Shown in pieces: positions 36,132 through 48,749 of a DNA stretch of 64,000 nt. How positions within the stretch are numbered: position 1 is the stretch's first letter; the number at the start of each line of letters is the position of its first letter. This DNA is from Silene conica (lineage: Eukaryota; Streptophyta; Magnoliopsida; Caryophyllales; Caryophyllaceae): the NCBI GenBank assembly GCA_029255685.2, contig CM055313.2:25273079-25337078 (forward strand), read 5' to 3'. A model generated the notes under the pieces. It worked only from the letters and a program-made list of their open reading frames with translations, did no database searches and was not told the DNA's origin. The position numbers and the translations under genes are program-made.

Positions 36132-36534
36132 TAATAAATATAAGAGAGTCAACATAAATTAATTAAGCAACAAATATGGTCCAGTAAACTGTTCGACGAA
36201 AAATTTAAAGATGTTAATCTTTTAGCATATAGGGGATAGGGTAATGAAAGCGTCTTTTGTCTCGATTTTCGCAAAATATTGAAAAGAAATATCACACTGA
36301 ATCGTATGGAGTGTATTTTATCATTTAGCTAGCTCGCTTATTTAATTATTTAGTGCCTCGCCTATATGCGACATAAAATTCATTTATATAGAAACTTATT
36401 TCTATATTATTATTACTTTATATTTCTCAATAAGATTTTTATTCCATTATATGACAGAGAAATACTAAAACAAAATAATAATGTATTAGATATGTCAAAA
36501 TGTGTATAGAGTGAGACATAAAAAATGATGCTAA
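36132..36534. other. Spacer before the viral insertion
   Basis: No gene or repeat recognised. The junction with viral sequence must lie somewhere between here and about 36,590 and cannot be fixed by eye. Confidence 0.35.
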
Positions 36535-37340
36535 ATGGGACAGAAGATTTTCATTGTCGATAGTAATTTGTTTGCATATTCTATTTTAGAGATTATCTAT
36601 CAAATGTTGTGGCATGCAATTAGATCTTCTACACCAAAACAAGAGAATAACCAAGACGTAGAGAGTATAAGATTGAAGCTGATATATATATATATAGCTG
36701 ATAAAAAAGCCTTTAGAAAAGTTTATAAAAAAAATAAGTCAGACAGACAAATTGTCTGTTATAAATGCAAAATGATTGACCATTATGCTAAAGATTGCTG
36801 GACTAATTTAAGAATAAAATTGCTAGTCTTGATATTGATGATGGAATAAAAGATAAGTTATACAAACTCTTTTTAGTTTCTGATGAGGAACTTGAAGATT
36901 CTAGTTCAAGTTCTGATAATGAAGTTAAGATAATGGATAATGATTCCTATCTTTCTGAATATGAAAGCTCAGAATGTGAGTCATGTCTTCAAGGTAAATC
37001 ATGTGAGAAGAATAACACACATAATGATGAATTTTATAATCTGATCTCTCAGTTTCAAGAAAATCAAATAAATGTTCTAGATAGTAATCATTGGGTTGAG
37101 TTACTTAGAACCATTAAAGACCCCGAAATAAGGTCCCAAATTATAGACCAAATAGATAGTGAATCCGGCACTTCCAATACTAAGGTTAACCTTCACAACG
37201 ATACAAATTACAGAGAACCATATACTATGTCTGAAGTTTATAATCTCTTAAAAACACGTCATATAAATTCTCACCCTACATCTTTAAAAGACATCCTTTC
37301 TGAGATTGAAAATCTTAAGTTGGAAATAAAAAATCTATAA
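36535..37340 (+). pseudogene. Caulimovirid coat protein, C-terminal part with zinc knuckle
   Basis: A CX2CX4HX4C zinc knuckle lies at about 36,758-36,799, the nucleic-acid-binding motif at the end of caulimovirid coat proteins. An acidic Ser/Asp/Glu-rich tail follows in the 36,840-37,010 area. Frames change near 36,845, and the stretch 36,933-37,340 continues as a Ser/Glu-rich, coiled region that may already be the N-terminal part of the polymerase ORF. The N-terminal coat-protein part is not here; the start of that ORF is at 55,590. Confidence 0.72.
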
Positions 37341-37382
37341 AATGAGACTAAAATTCAAGACACCAGAATTTCTAATCTAGAA

Positions 37383-37907
37383 ATGTTAAGTCTTTTAGAC
37401 CAGACTTCAGAGAATAAAAGGAACCAGGAAATTCCAGAAATTTCTGAAAAAAATTCAGATATACCTAACAAAGTTATTGTGATTAAGAAAACTATGAACA
37501 TAAATGTGGATAACGAGTTTCTTCAAACTCTCGAAACTGTTGTTAGTAAAAAATGGTATATCAAAATTATCTTAAAAATTAATAATTACTTTTCAAAAGA
37601 GTTTACTGCTCTTATAGATAGTGGTGCAGATTTAAATGATATTCAAGAAGGATTAATTCCTCCGAGGTATTTTGAAAAAACTTCCCATACACTTTCTCAT
37701 GCAGGTGGAGAAAAGCTTAATATTAAATTTAAGCTTCCTAGAGCTTCTATTTGTGTTGATGGAAAATGTATTCCATTGAGTTTTTTACTAGTCAAAAACA
37801 AATTATTTACCCAAGTTATTCTTGGAACACCATTCCTTAATAAGATATATCCTTTTATTTATGTAGATGACACGGCTGTCGCAACCCTATCAAAAATAAA
37901 ACCTAAC
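37383..37907 (+). pseudogene. Caulimovirid polymerase ORF: aspartic protease part
   Basis: The domain has the retroviral-type active site Asp-Ser-Gly-Ala (near 37,617) and a second conserved block near 37,820 (ILGTPF), as in pararetrovirus polyproteins. It processes the viral polyprotein. The frame is cut at 37,908 by an LTR-type insertion and resumes after 39,621. Confidence 0.82.
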
Positions 37908-39621
37908 TGATCTCAACTAAATGTAACGGAGGTAGTCGGGTATCGAATCCACAGGGAGACAGGAATGTAATAGTCTGACCAAGTTCGTCTTAAGTAACCA
38001 AAATTGGGGTTTAAGTGAATTTTGTCGCTAAACTATACAAGGAAGGGAAGAGGAAAATGAAGGAAAAGGGAGCACTAGGATTTCTGGTGCACCATGGCTA
38101 TTAGGTCTGGTCTACAAATACAGGTCACCTAATTGCGGTTTGTGGGTACTGAAAAGGTCCTTCCGGTGCACTATTCACCCTAAAACCATACTAACTTAGC
38201 TTCCGCCCTAATTAGCATAGTCCTAACAATCGTCGCAGAACTACCCCTAAACCAATCTTCCGATCTAGGCCAAGAGGGTTTCTACACAGTCAATTGAGTG
38301 CGTCGACTCAAACAATTAACAGAAATCAAGGTACGACGGATACATACAAACCGAAATTCGGGTACCAAAAACTAGCAAACCATCCTATGCCATGGCTACC
38401 ATATATCCTAGTACTAAGTTTAGTTACACATAATTAAAAGATGAACAATAACGATAACGACTTGCATAATTAGACTAGCATACGACATATTGAAATGCGA
38501 GATAAAACAGATCATAAGAGTGGGGGCAGAAAATGTAAGAATAACGAAAATAGAAAGGGGCAAGGCGCGATTACGATGTTCTTAAGACGAATACGAAAGC
38601 ATGAAGCAAACATACGATATAAGATGAAATAAGGGAAACTAATAGGGATTTAAAACGAGTGGAATAAAACTAAATCAGAGATTATAAAAAGGAGAAGGGA
38701 CAGAATCAGGGGGTATGAAACAAGAGCGGGAAAACGATCGGGAACGGCGAAGAACAATATCATACAAAAACAGAGTAAAACTTGCATAAATGACGGAAAT
38801 CAGAAAACGGAAACAATGAACGAAACTAATGATGAGAACACAAAATAAGAGATAAGGAGAGAAGAATTACAGTAAGGAAAAAGGCAAGAACGATTGAGAT
38901 GAATCCTTAAAACGGAAGAGATAAAGAACTCGAAATTATAAAATGACGGCTACAAAGTTTCTGGGAGTAAAACTTAGTAAAAGTCTGCAGAGAGCGCCTT
39001 AGGGTAAGAAAAGCTTTTTCTAATAATCTCAGAAAACCCCCTTTAAATAGACAAAAACTGAACTGAAGTAATAACTTCTGTGAACACGAATGGTCAGAAA
39101 AGCTCTCGATTGAGGGACATTTCCTCTCGATCGAGCACATCAACCTTCCAAAACTGGTCGATCGAGGATAATAGGTTGCTCGATCGACTCCTCTGCTTTG
39201 ACTCCTCTCGATCGATCAGTTCAGCTATCGACCGAGAACTTTTCTTCATGGATACCTCTCGATCGAGCACAGGACAGCTCGATCGAGGACTTGTCTTCCT
39301 CTAGATCACTCGACCGAGCACAGGACAACTCGATCGAGGACTCTTCTTCTCGAAAGGGTCTTCGACAGGTCTTTGGGTTGTTTAATCTCCTCAAAATTCT
39401 CGATTGATGCACAACCAACCGTGATTCTTCCATCGTCTATTGAAATGCAGCGCTTTGAGGTAAGAAAAGCTCGTTTTCCGCTACTATTCGGTCAATATCT
39501 GCAAAATAGCAACACGAACACAAAGTAGCACATACGGGGCATAAAATGATATAAAATCACCAATTATCGTGAGAATGTGTCCTAAAACAAGACTAAAAAG
39601 TCTATACAAAATGCACACATC
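37908..39621. mobile_element. LTR-like insertion, 1.7 kb (TG...CA)
   Basis: Begins TGATCTCAAC and ends ACACATCA, splitting the viral protease/RT frame. Near its left end is TCGAATCCACAGGGAG, close to the TCGATT(C/G)ACAGGGAG in the LTRs of the Athila-like element next door, so it is probably a solo LTR of a related Ty3/Gypsy family. No convincing 5-bp target duplication is visible, so the borders are good only to a few bases. It holds no gene, but it holds the TCGATCGA array. Confidence 0.68.
39100..39400. repeat. Array of TCGATCGA palindromes
   Basis: CTCGATCGAG and close variants (TCGATTGAG, TCGACCGAG, GGTCGATCGAGG) occur about a dozen times in 300 bp, often in pairs such as CTCGATCGAGCACAGGACAG. 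Spacing is irregular. It sits inside the LTR-like insertion. Confidence 0.85.
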
Positions 39622-40120
39622 AGTAGACAAGGAAAAAATTATTACAACTTATGATAATGCTTCAATTATTACTTTTAGGTTCATAACAAAACCTTATCTA
39701 AAAATTTTACATCAAATGTATGATCACTTACTTTTAAAAGAAAACCAATTGAGTTTTTTAAAACAAGAAAAAACAAGTAGTTAATGTTTTAACCATTGAA
39801 GATCGTCTTCAAAAATCCTAAACTAAAGGAAAAAATTAAAATTTTATCTGACTCTTTTTCCACGGATATTTGTGGAGATCACCCTAATGCTTTCTGGAAT
39901 AGAAAGAAACATGTAGTAAATTTACCTTACGAGGATTATTTTAAGGAGGAAAATATCCCTACCAAGGGTAGACCCTGTCAGATGAATTCAAAATATTTAA
40001 TACTTTGTAAAAAAGAGATAGCTTCTTTGTTCGAGAAAAAATTAATCGGACCTTCAAAATCACCATGGTCCTGCACTGCTTTTTATGTTAATAAACATTC
40101 GGAACAAGAAAGAGGAGTCC
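39622..40120 (+). pseudogene. Caulimovirid polymerase ORF: link and start of reverse transcriptase
   Basis: The frame resumes after the LTR insertion with the linker and first RT block and is cut at 40,120 by the 8.6-kb retrotransposon. A stop at 39,781-39,783 and a frame change separate the two readable parts (39,622-39,780 and 39,796-40,120). The remaining RT blocks are at 48,750-49,020. Confidence 0.8.
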
Positions 40121-41802
40121 TGATGTGGATGTTTTAAAACCGCAAGTGCACGGTTGACGAAGTAGCACTTGAGGGTCGATTCACAGGGAGCTAAAATCGC
40201 AATACTAGCTATTCAAGTTATAAGTTTAGCTAAGTCGACAATGAGATGGTTGAGATGAATAACTACAAATAAGCTAAGTATGAAATAGCAAAGTAAATTA
40301 AATAAAACTAATAATAACAAGTGAAAGAAATGGGTGTAATTCAATAGAGGAAAGGCCTAGGACCCGATTTCACTCCACCATAAGTGTTCAAGATTATGAT
40401 CTCTCTTTACTAGTCAACGGGTATGGGTTATAAGGTGGAAAACGCCTCTAATTCGCTCATAGACTCCCTCTCGGACTCACTATAAGACACTAGCAATCCC
40501 GACTAACCCTCCTCTCGGGTTCGAAAGTCGATGTCCTAAGTTAAATACCCACGTTGGTTTCCGGGTCATCCATCCCCTCCTCTCGAAGGTCGATTTCAAA
40601 CGCTAGACTAGGGGGTCCTCCCTCGGTTCTCCCTTTCGGTCTCAACCTAGGTAGACAATAAGGTCAAACAAGCCACCCCGACTCCCAACCTAACCGACTC
40701 TCGCCGATGGACAAGGGTCTAGAGTCAATGAAACCCGCAAAAACCAATAAACAAGCCAAATCCCCTAGTCTACCCTCACAAGCCAAACCCAAGGACTAAT
40801 CTAGTGAGAAATCAATAAAATGAAACACCCATGATGGAGCTAATCGAGTCCTAGTATGAGACTACTCACTAGTCATAACTAAGGAAGTCAAATTCATAAC
40901 AAAAGATAACACTTTGTGATTAAACATGATGAAGGATAAATTCTTACTATCAAACATGCAAAAACCAACTACAACAATGATCTAAGGCAAAATAAATCAA
41001 AACAAACAATAATCAAGCACAAAGGAAGAAACATTGTGAACCAGCTAAGTGCAAAATTTAAACTCCTAAATCAACTAAAATGTAAACAAATAACAAAATA
41101 AAGAAAGAGATAAGAAATATACCAACTAGGAAGAACAAGGAAGAACAATGAAGCAAAAGAACAAAGAAAGCTTGATAACTATTGAATTGATTAAGGATTT
41201 GTTGCAAATTACAAAGGAAATGGGTTTCTCTTACTAAAGACTTGAACTAGAGATAGGGTGTACAGTAAAAAGAGAAGGAAAAGTGCTTATATACTAGGTT
41301 ACAAAAAGGCAAAACGACCCAAAACATTGTCGTTCAAGTAAACAAAGATCCGCGCAAAATTTGAGCTGGGCACGGCAAGAACCGCAAGGCACGGCAAGGA
41401 GGGCACGACACCTTCTTCCCTGGAGAGGAACCGCCCGGCAAAGAAGCGCAAGGCACGGCAAGAAGGGCACGGTGCCTTCTTCCCTGGAGAGGAGCAGCAC
41501 GGTACTCAAGGCGCCTTCAGTTAACTTCCTTATTTCTCTGTTTTGGGCTATCCATAGGTTTGTGTTGGGCCTTAGGTTGTCAAATGGGTCAGTGGGTTGC
41601 TTCTTGTTCAGGTGGGTGCTTGTTGGCCCTAGTCGTATCCCTACAAAAATCGACAAACACAACCAAAACCCGAAACAAGCTCCCAAAAGGCAAGTTGAGC
41701 GTTATATGCAAATTAAACATGGAAGAACACATAAAAAGCAAGAAAACGGGATACGGCAAAGAGTTTTTAGGTATGGAAAACGCGTAGATAACGAAGTTAT
41801 CA
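40121..41802 (-). repeat. Left LTR (3' LTR of the minus-strand element)
   Basis: TGATGTGG to GTTATCA, 1,682 bp. Near 41,375-41,520 it contains repeated GGGCACGGCAAG and CTTCTTCCCTGGAGAGGA(A/G) blocks, which keep long but meaningless frames open. Confidence 0.93.
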
Positions 41803-41815
41803 AATCTCCCCACAC
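41803..41815 (-). other. Polypurine tract of the Athila-like element
   Basis: On the minus strand the bases next to the 3' LTR read GTGTGGGGAGATT followed by TGATAAC, the usual plus-strand primer position. Confidence 0.8.
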
Positions 41816-44164
41816 TAAACCCTTACTCGTCCCGAGTAAGCTCAAGCAATATTACATGCAACGCAAAACAAGTTTACCAACCTAAGACGAAAAACCAACA
41901 CAAATACCATATAGCTATTCTATTATAATAACCGATTGAGTATTAGCGCACTCAACGCCCTTTCAACTCACAATTTGACACCTTATGAGGGAAATGTGCC
42001 CTATTGCAAGGCAAGTGAGGTCTTGCTCAAATTTTTTGACACATCCTAACATGAAACACATAAACAAACAATAGGACGCATCGACAAAAGGAGAAGAGCC
42101 GCTTTCCTCATCTAAGCGACTGAGATCAACTAAAAGGGATCAAAATCAAGATCATACACTCCCGCACAAATACTAATTCAACATGTCACTAAAACCCAAA
42201 GAATGGCGACAAAACACTACCAAATAATGCTAACCTAGGTTACTTTCATGACCATGATCCAAAAACTTTGTCGAGGGCGATCGGATGGAATGGAGGAAGG
42301 TCCCCATGATGCTAGAGGTAAGGAATTAACCGGTCTAGACTCTTCACAAGTAAGGGTCATGGATCGTCCCAAGTTTGTCAAGGAAGGATAGCAAAATTGG
42401 ATTTTCGGGTTTAAATGCTCAAGTCATTTCATAAAGGTGGAAAACACAACAAATGACCTCAAAGTTTTTATTATTGTCTCTTTTTTTGTCTTCTTCATGT
42501 TTTTCTTCATTTTTTTTTTCCTATTTTTTTTTTATCATGAGTTAAGATGGGGTTTGTCCCACGCGTGCTAATGCCCTTTGCTTTCGCCAATCGCTTATTA
42601 GGCGACCGGTTAACCTCTAGGCAATAGCTTATCGGGGTGACAATCACTCTGTCTTTGGGCGGTCGAATTCACGACCAAGTGGGAAGCCAAATCCTTGGCC
42701 CCCCTCCAAAGCACATCGAAGTGGTACGCCTCCACCTAAACTACACGATCATATTCCACAAGAGGTTTCTTTTTCACCTTTTTTTTTCAACATTTCACAC
42801 CAAAATTTAAAGAAATGAGCATCTTAAGAACCATCAAAAATCTCAAGTTACCATCCCACCCAAACCGACAAGGTCACCAAGAATAGTCAATCAATACCTA
42901 TTCGCATCACGAGGTTGGACAAGGTGATTCAAAATGCAAACCCTCGACTTGGTAGTGGATCATAGTTCGAAAGATACTAGCAAAGCATAACCTAGAGTGT
43001 TTTAAAACCATTCTAAAAGGCAAAGTAACAAGTAGAAGAATTATTTGTGATGGCCTAAACGATTTTGTCAATGATCACAATTAGCCAATTTCGAAAAATT
43101 TCCTAAATGCAACTATATGCCATGAATGCAACTAATATAAACATGTTATAAATGCAAATGAGTCTACAAACTATATGCCAAACAAGCTAACACACTTCAT
43201 CCTACCAAAATATAGGCACACACCAACAATCTCCAAAACGGTTCCCCAAAGGAACACCCACATCACATAATCCCATCCTCCTTCATACAAATATATGCGA
43301 AATGAAAAAGGAAGGAATAAGGAGAAAGAGTAGGAGGAATTTTACCAAACTTCTTCTCCGATGCATTGTGCGTATTACCTATAAACATGGTTAGGACGAA
43401 TACAAAACACAAAATATATACAATGCAATATTTTTGGATTTTTTTTCAAATTTTTCAATTTTTTTTGTATTTTCTAAGATTTTCTCAAAAAGAAAAGAAA
43501 AACAAAATAAACACAAGAAAGAAATATGTACAAGGAATATATTTACCCTCCCCACACTTAAATCTCATCGTCCTCGATGAGACAAGTGCAAAGTAGAGAA
43601 ATACCAAAATAAGCGAAATATTTTTAGTTTTTTTTTTTGATTTTTTGAAAAAGAAAAACATGTTTTTTGTTTTTTCTTTAGGCCTCCCCTTTATACTTAC
43701 TATATGGACAAGGTATAAGGGGGAGGCAAAGGAAAAGAAAAACAACAAAAACAAAAACTAAGAAAGACCAACTAGAAAAAGCTAATTAAAACTAAGGTTA
43801 AAACAAAAGCAAAGAAAACAAAAGAATTTGGACTTAAGGAGGAATTGAAGCAATTTGGATTTTCCAAAATGAGAGCAAAATAACCATCTCCACAAGGGTG
43901 TAATCACATCACCCGGAGAATGGCATCACCGCAAAATACCTCCAAACATTACCGAAAATCCCAAAAATAGCTCTGAATCCTACAAAAAAACCAAAAAGAC
44001 ATGGGTTGCCTCCCAAGAAGCGCCTTTGTTTAACGTCGTTGGCTCGACCAAATCATACAAAATGCCAAAAGGCCGAATTGTACACAACCAAATGAGTTAA
44101 GCTATTAATGGATAAGTGTCATTAGGACCAAGGAAAACATGCTTAAGAGTAGAGGGAAGAGGTT
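41816..44164. other. Non-coding internal region of the Athila-like element
   Basis: Where RT, RNase H and integrase would be expected there is only non-coding sequence with T-rich and A-rich runs (42,480-42,530, 43,440-43,500, 43,630-43,680). A long untranslated stretch before the 3' LTR is normal in Athila-type elements; here it begins right after the protease. Confidence 0.8.
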
Positions 44165-46921
44165 TCAACTCTCCTTGAGGAGGCGTGGATCTCTCCTCTT
44201 TTTTTTACCGTCCTTCCTCAAGCTTTCAAACTTCTTGTCCGGTTCCTCCAAGGTAGTTGCCTCCATTGCCAAGGCATATTCCTTGTGCTCCTTGCAATCT
44301 TTCACTTTCCCCTCAAGGAACCCCTGCAAGCTATTATCACCTTCACTGAATTGTTTGTTGACACAATCTTCAAGAACATTTATCATGTAGCAAGCCTTGC
44401 CTTCCGAAGGCCCACTCATAGCCTTGTTCAAAGCAAACTCCACTTTTTCATCACCCACTTGAAGAGATAATTTCCCATTCTTGACATCAATTAGGGCACC
44501 TCCCGTGGTAAGGCATGGGCGCCCCAAAATGACGGGAACATTTGTGTCTTTGGGAATATCCATCACATAAAAGTCGCATGGGATAATTAGCTTCCCTACC
44601 TTGAGTGGCACATCCTCCACAAGACCCATTGGATATCTCACCGACTTATCCGCAAGTTGTAAAGAAACTCTTGTAGGAGAAAGCTCATAACCTCGCAACT
44701 TCTTGAATATCTTAAGTGGCATGAGGCTAATGCTTGCCCCCAAGTCGCACAAGGCTCTTTCAACTCGGACCTTTCCAATTAGGCAAGGGATGGAAAAACT
44801 CCCGAGGTCTTCAAGCTTTGTGGGAGCTTCATTCATTAGGATGGCACTACATTCTTTAGACACGTTTACCATTTGAAAGGTATTCAAGGAATTCTTGTTT
44901 GACACCAATTCCTTCAAGAATTTGCCATAAGTCGGGATTTACTTGATGGCATCAAGAAATAGAATGGTGATGTTCACATCCTTCAACATGTCCATGAATT
45001 TCCCATATTTTTGCTCAAGCTTTGCTTTTGCCAACCTTTGTGAAAATGGGATTTGTGGCACATAGGGTTTCACAACACTTGGTGTTGGTTCTTCAACTAC
45101 CTTCTTCGGCTCATCAATTACCATCGGTGTTTCCACCACTATCTCCACAAGTTCATCCCTGGCCTCCTTTCTAGGCTCAACTACAACATTTTCCGGTTGA
45201 CAACTCTTCCTCTTCTTCAACGGTGTCTGCACATCCAATTCTCTACAACTTCTCAAGTATATGGAGTTTACGGTTTTTGGGTTTTCCTCGGTCTTACCCG
45301 GAAATCTTCCGTTGGGACTTTGCAAGTTACCCAATTGAGTGGCTAATTGAGAAATTTGGTTATCGGTTATTCATTGAGAAGCTTGCATTTGACTCCGCAA
45401 TTGGTTGATTGATGTGGTTGTGTCTTCTTGTTTTTGGTTGGAATTGGTTATGAATTGGTTTTGATTTGTCATTAGTTGTTCCATCATAGTCTCAAGGTTA
45501 GTTTTGGGTTGGGTTTGTTGTTGTTGGAATGGTTGTTGGAAGGGTTGGTGGTTTTGTTGGGGGAATTGTTGGTTTGGTGATTGAAAAGGTTGGTTGGGTG
45601 TTTGGAATGGTGGTCTTGAAGCAAAGGTTTTCCCTTGAAATCCGGGAGGTGCATTGTTGAATGTTGAATTTGACTTTTGAGCTTGAAAGTTCGGGTTTTG
45701 TTGTGATTTTGATTGGAAATTTGGGTTTTGAACATTTTGAGAGTTGTAGGAAAAATTTGGATGGTTCCCCAACCCCGGGTGGTATTGATTGTTGTTGAAA
45801 GCTCTTTGTGCCGGAGTTGACTCCCACAAACCGTTTACTTGTTCCATCCCGCTTACATCTCCTCCTATCAAGTGACATTCATTGGGTGAATGTCCTTGAT
45901 CTCCACAAAAATCACAATAAAACACTTGTTGTCGACTCGAACAAGAATTGTTTGAAGTGTGGCTTTGGCTCTTGTTTGCACTTAGTAAAACAACTTGTTG
46001 CTTCAATTCATCGATTAATCCTTTGACCTCTATATTACTAGCCGTCTCAACACTTGACTTTCCTTTCCTTTTATGTCGGTCATGGCTCCAATGGAAAGTC
46101 CTAGACGCCATTTCTTCAATCAATTCCTTTGCCGTTTTGTTGTCTATCTTGTCGGGTGCTCCTTTCCCGGAACCGGAATCGAGGTTCATCTTCATTTCGT
46201 TGTTGAGGCCTTCATAGAAATTGTTGATGAGTTCGTCTTCTCCGATCCCATGGTGCGGGCACAATCTTTGCAAGGCTTTGTACCTTTCCCAAGCCTCATA
46301 AAGTGTCTCATCTTCTAGTTGTGTAAAACCTTGGAGCTCAATCTTAATCCTCGCGGTTCTTTGTGGTGGAAAATACTTGTTGAGGAAAGCTTTAGAGACG
46401 TCATCCCAAGTCCTTAGCGACTCCGGCTCACAACTCTTTAGCCACTCTTTAGCACTTCCTCTCAAAGAGTGCGGAAAAAGCCTTAGGCGGAGAGCATCAT
46501 CACTAACACCGTTGGCCTTGTACATTTCACAACTATCAAGGAAGTCATTTATGTGTTCATTGGGGTTTTCGGTGGCTCCTCCTCCAAATTGGTTTCCTTG
46601 GACTAATTGTAGCAAAGTGGCCTTCAATTCAAAATTTTTAGCTTGAATTGGGGGCTTGACTATGCTAGGATTAACAACCGTCTTGAGAGCAAACCGGTCT
46701 CTCATAGCAATGGGCTCGGGTTCAACCATTGTGAACTCTTCCGGAAAGAAGAAAGGATTCTCAAAAGGCAAAGGTTGAGAACTCTCTCCGGGCAATGTTA
46801 TTTCCTCAATTGGTAATTCGATTAATCCCCTTCTTCTTAAGGCGTTGAGGCGTCTTGCGGTAGCTTCTATCTCAAGGTCTATTGGATATTGTGGTTGGAC
46901 CTTGCGAGTTCTTCTACTCAT
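44165..46921 (-). pseudogene. Gag-protease ORF of the Athila-like element, two in-frame stops
   Basis: Reading starts with MSRRTRKVQPQYP at 46,921. A retrotransposon Gag domain follows (LFPHSLRGSAKEWL, TWDDVSKAFLNKYFPP), then a zinc knuckle CX2CX4HX4C (CDFCGDQGHSPNEC) near 45,900-45,870 and a Gln/Asn/Phe-rich stretch. TGA at 45,371-45,373 and TAA at 44,939-44,941 interrupt the one frame. The protease carries the plant DLGAS active site (ALCDLGASISLMP) and VILGRPCL. The frame ends at 44,165 with no RT behind it. Gag would form particles and the protease would process Gag. The stops may be recent mutations; the missing polymerase is a larger deletion. Confidence 0.88.
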
Positions 46922-47040
46922 GCAATAAACCTACACACTTGAAGAAAATATCAATAACGAAGATGGCACACCGGGGTGTGCAAAGTTAACTATGACTTAG
47001 TCTAGACTAAACTAAAATTGGCTAATATGCAATTATTGGC

Positions 47041-47058
47041 TCCCCGGCAACGGCGCCA
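47041..47058 (-). other. Primer-binding site, tRNA-Asp type
   Basis: TCCCCGGCAACGGCGCCA on the plus strand equals the 3' end of plant tRNA-Asp as I know it. It lies 6 nt from the LTR at 47,065, so minus-strand DNA synthesis would start here. Confidence 0.88.
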
Positions 47059-47064
47059 AAAACT

Positions 47065-48744
47065 TGATGTGGATGTTTTAACACCGCAAGTGCACGGTTG
47101 ACGAAGTAGCACTTGAGGGTCGATTGACAGGGAGCTAAAATCGCAATACTAGCTATTCAAGTTATGAGTTTAGCTAAGTCGAAAATGAGATGGTTGAGAT
47201 GAATAACTACAAATAAGCTAAGTATGAAATAGCAAAGTAAATTAAATAAAACTAATAATAACAAGTGAAAGAAATGGGTGTAATTCAATAGAGGAAAGGC
47301 CTAGGACCCGATTTCACTCCACCATAAGTGTTCATGATTATGATCTCTCTTTACTAGTCAACGGGTATGGGTTATAAGGGGGAAAACGCCTCTAATTCGC
47401 TCATAGACTCCCTCTCGGGCTCACTATAAGACACTAGCAATCCCGACTAATCCCCCTCTCGGGTTCGAAAGTCGATGTCCTAAGTTAAATACCCACGTTG
47501 GTTTCCGGGTCATCCATCCCCTCCTCTCGAAGGTCGATTTCAAACGCTAGACTAGGGGGTCCTCCCTCGGTTCTCCCTTTCGGTCTCAACCTAGGTAGAC
47601 AATAAGGTCAAACAAGCCACCCCGACTCCCAACCTAACCGACTCTCGCCGATGGGCAAGGGTCTAGAGTCAATGAAACCCGCAAAAACCCATAAACAAGC
47701 AAATCCCCTAGTCTACCCTCACAAGCCAAACCCAAGGACTAATCTAGTGAGAAATCAATAAAATGAAACACCCATGATAGAGCTAATCGAGTCCTAGTAT
47801 GAGACTACTCACTAGTCATAACTAAGGAAGTCAAATTCATTACAAAAGATGACACTTTGTTATTAAACATGATGAAGGATAAATTCTTACTATCAAACAT
47901 GCAAAAACCAACTACAACAATGATCTAAGGCAAAATAAATCAAAACAAACAATAATGAAGCACAAAGGAAGAAACTTTGTGAACAAGCTAAGTGCAAAAT
48001 TTAAACTCCTAAATCAACTAAAATGTAAACAAATGACAAAATAAAGAAAGAGATAAGAAATATACCAACTAGGAAGAACAAGGAAGAACAATGAAGCAAA
48101 AGAACAAAGAAAGCTTGATAACTATTGAAATTGATTAAGGATTTGTTGCAAATTACAAAGGAAATGGGTTTCTCTTACTAAAGACTTGAACTGGAGGTAG
48201 GGTGTACAGTAAAAAGAGAAGGAAAATTGCTTATATACTAGGTTACAAAAAGGCAAAACGACCCAAAACATTGTCGTTCAAGTAAACAAAGATCCGCACA
48301 AAATTTGAGCTGGGCACGGCAAGTACCGCAAGGCACGGCAAGGAGGGCACGACACCTTCTTCCCTGGAGAGGAACTGCACGGCAAAGAAGCGCAAGGAAC
48401 GGCAAGGAGGGCACGTGCCTTCTTCCCTGGAGAGGAATAGCACGGTACTCAAGGCGCCTTCAGTTAACTTCCTTATTTCTCTGTTTTGGGCTATCCATAG
48501 GTTTGTGTTGGGCCTTAGGTTGTCAAATGGGTCAGTGGGTTGCTTCTTGTTCAGGTGGGTGCTTGTTGGCCCTAGTCGTATCCCTACAAAAATCGACACA
48601 CAACAAAAACCCGAAACAAGCTCCCCAAAAGGCAAGTTGAACGTTATATGCAAATGAAACATGGAAGAACACATAAAAAACAAGAACACGGGATACGACA
48701 AAGAGTTTTTAGGTATGGAAAACGCGTAGATAACAGAGTTATCA
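47065..48744 (-). repeat. Right LTR (5' LTR of the minus-strand element)
   Basis: TGATGTGG to GTTATCA, 1,680 bp, with only scattered substitutions and small indels against the left LTR, for example in the GGGCACG repeat region near 48,330-48,420. Confidence 0.93.
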
Positions 48745-48749
48745 AGTCC

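Larger units (their letters stand above)
40116..48749 (-). mobile_element. Athila-like Ty3/Gypsy element, 8.6 kb, non-autonomous, with AGTCC target duplication
   Basis: LTRs at 40,121-41,802 and 47,065-48,744 are almost the same length (1,682 and 1,680 bp), start TGATGTGG, end GTTATCA and are flanked by AGTCC on both sides (40,116-40,120 and 48,745-48,749). The element lies on the minus strand: primer site next to the right LTR, gag then protease, purine tract next to the left LTR. Reverse transcriptase, RNase H and integrase are missing, so it would need a partner for movement. Few LTR differences imply a fairly recent insertion into an already integrated viral relic. Confidence 0.95.

Noticed and set aside
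41294-41885. Long open frames on both strands in the Athila-like LTR (and again near 48,243-48,797)
   Set aside because: They cross the LTR border, occur in both LTRs in different lengths and encode low-complexity GC-rich repeats with no domain.
45484-45878. Minus-strand frames overlapping gag
   Set aside because: They are shadows of the Gln/Asn-rich Gag tail in other frames.
47041-47058. tRNA-Asp gene fragment
   Set aside because: It matches just the last 18 bases of the tRNA and sits 6 nt from an LTR, so it is a primer-binding site.
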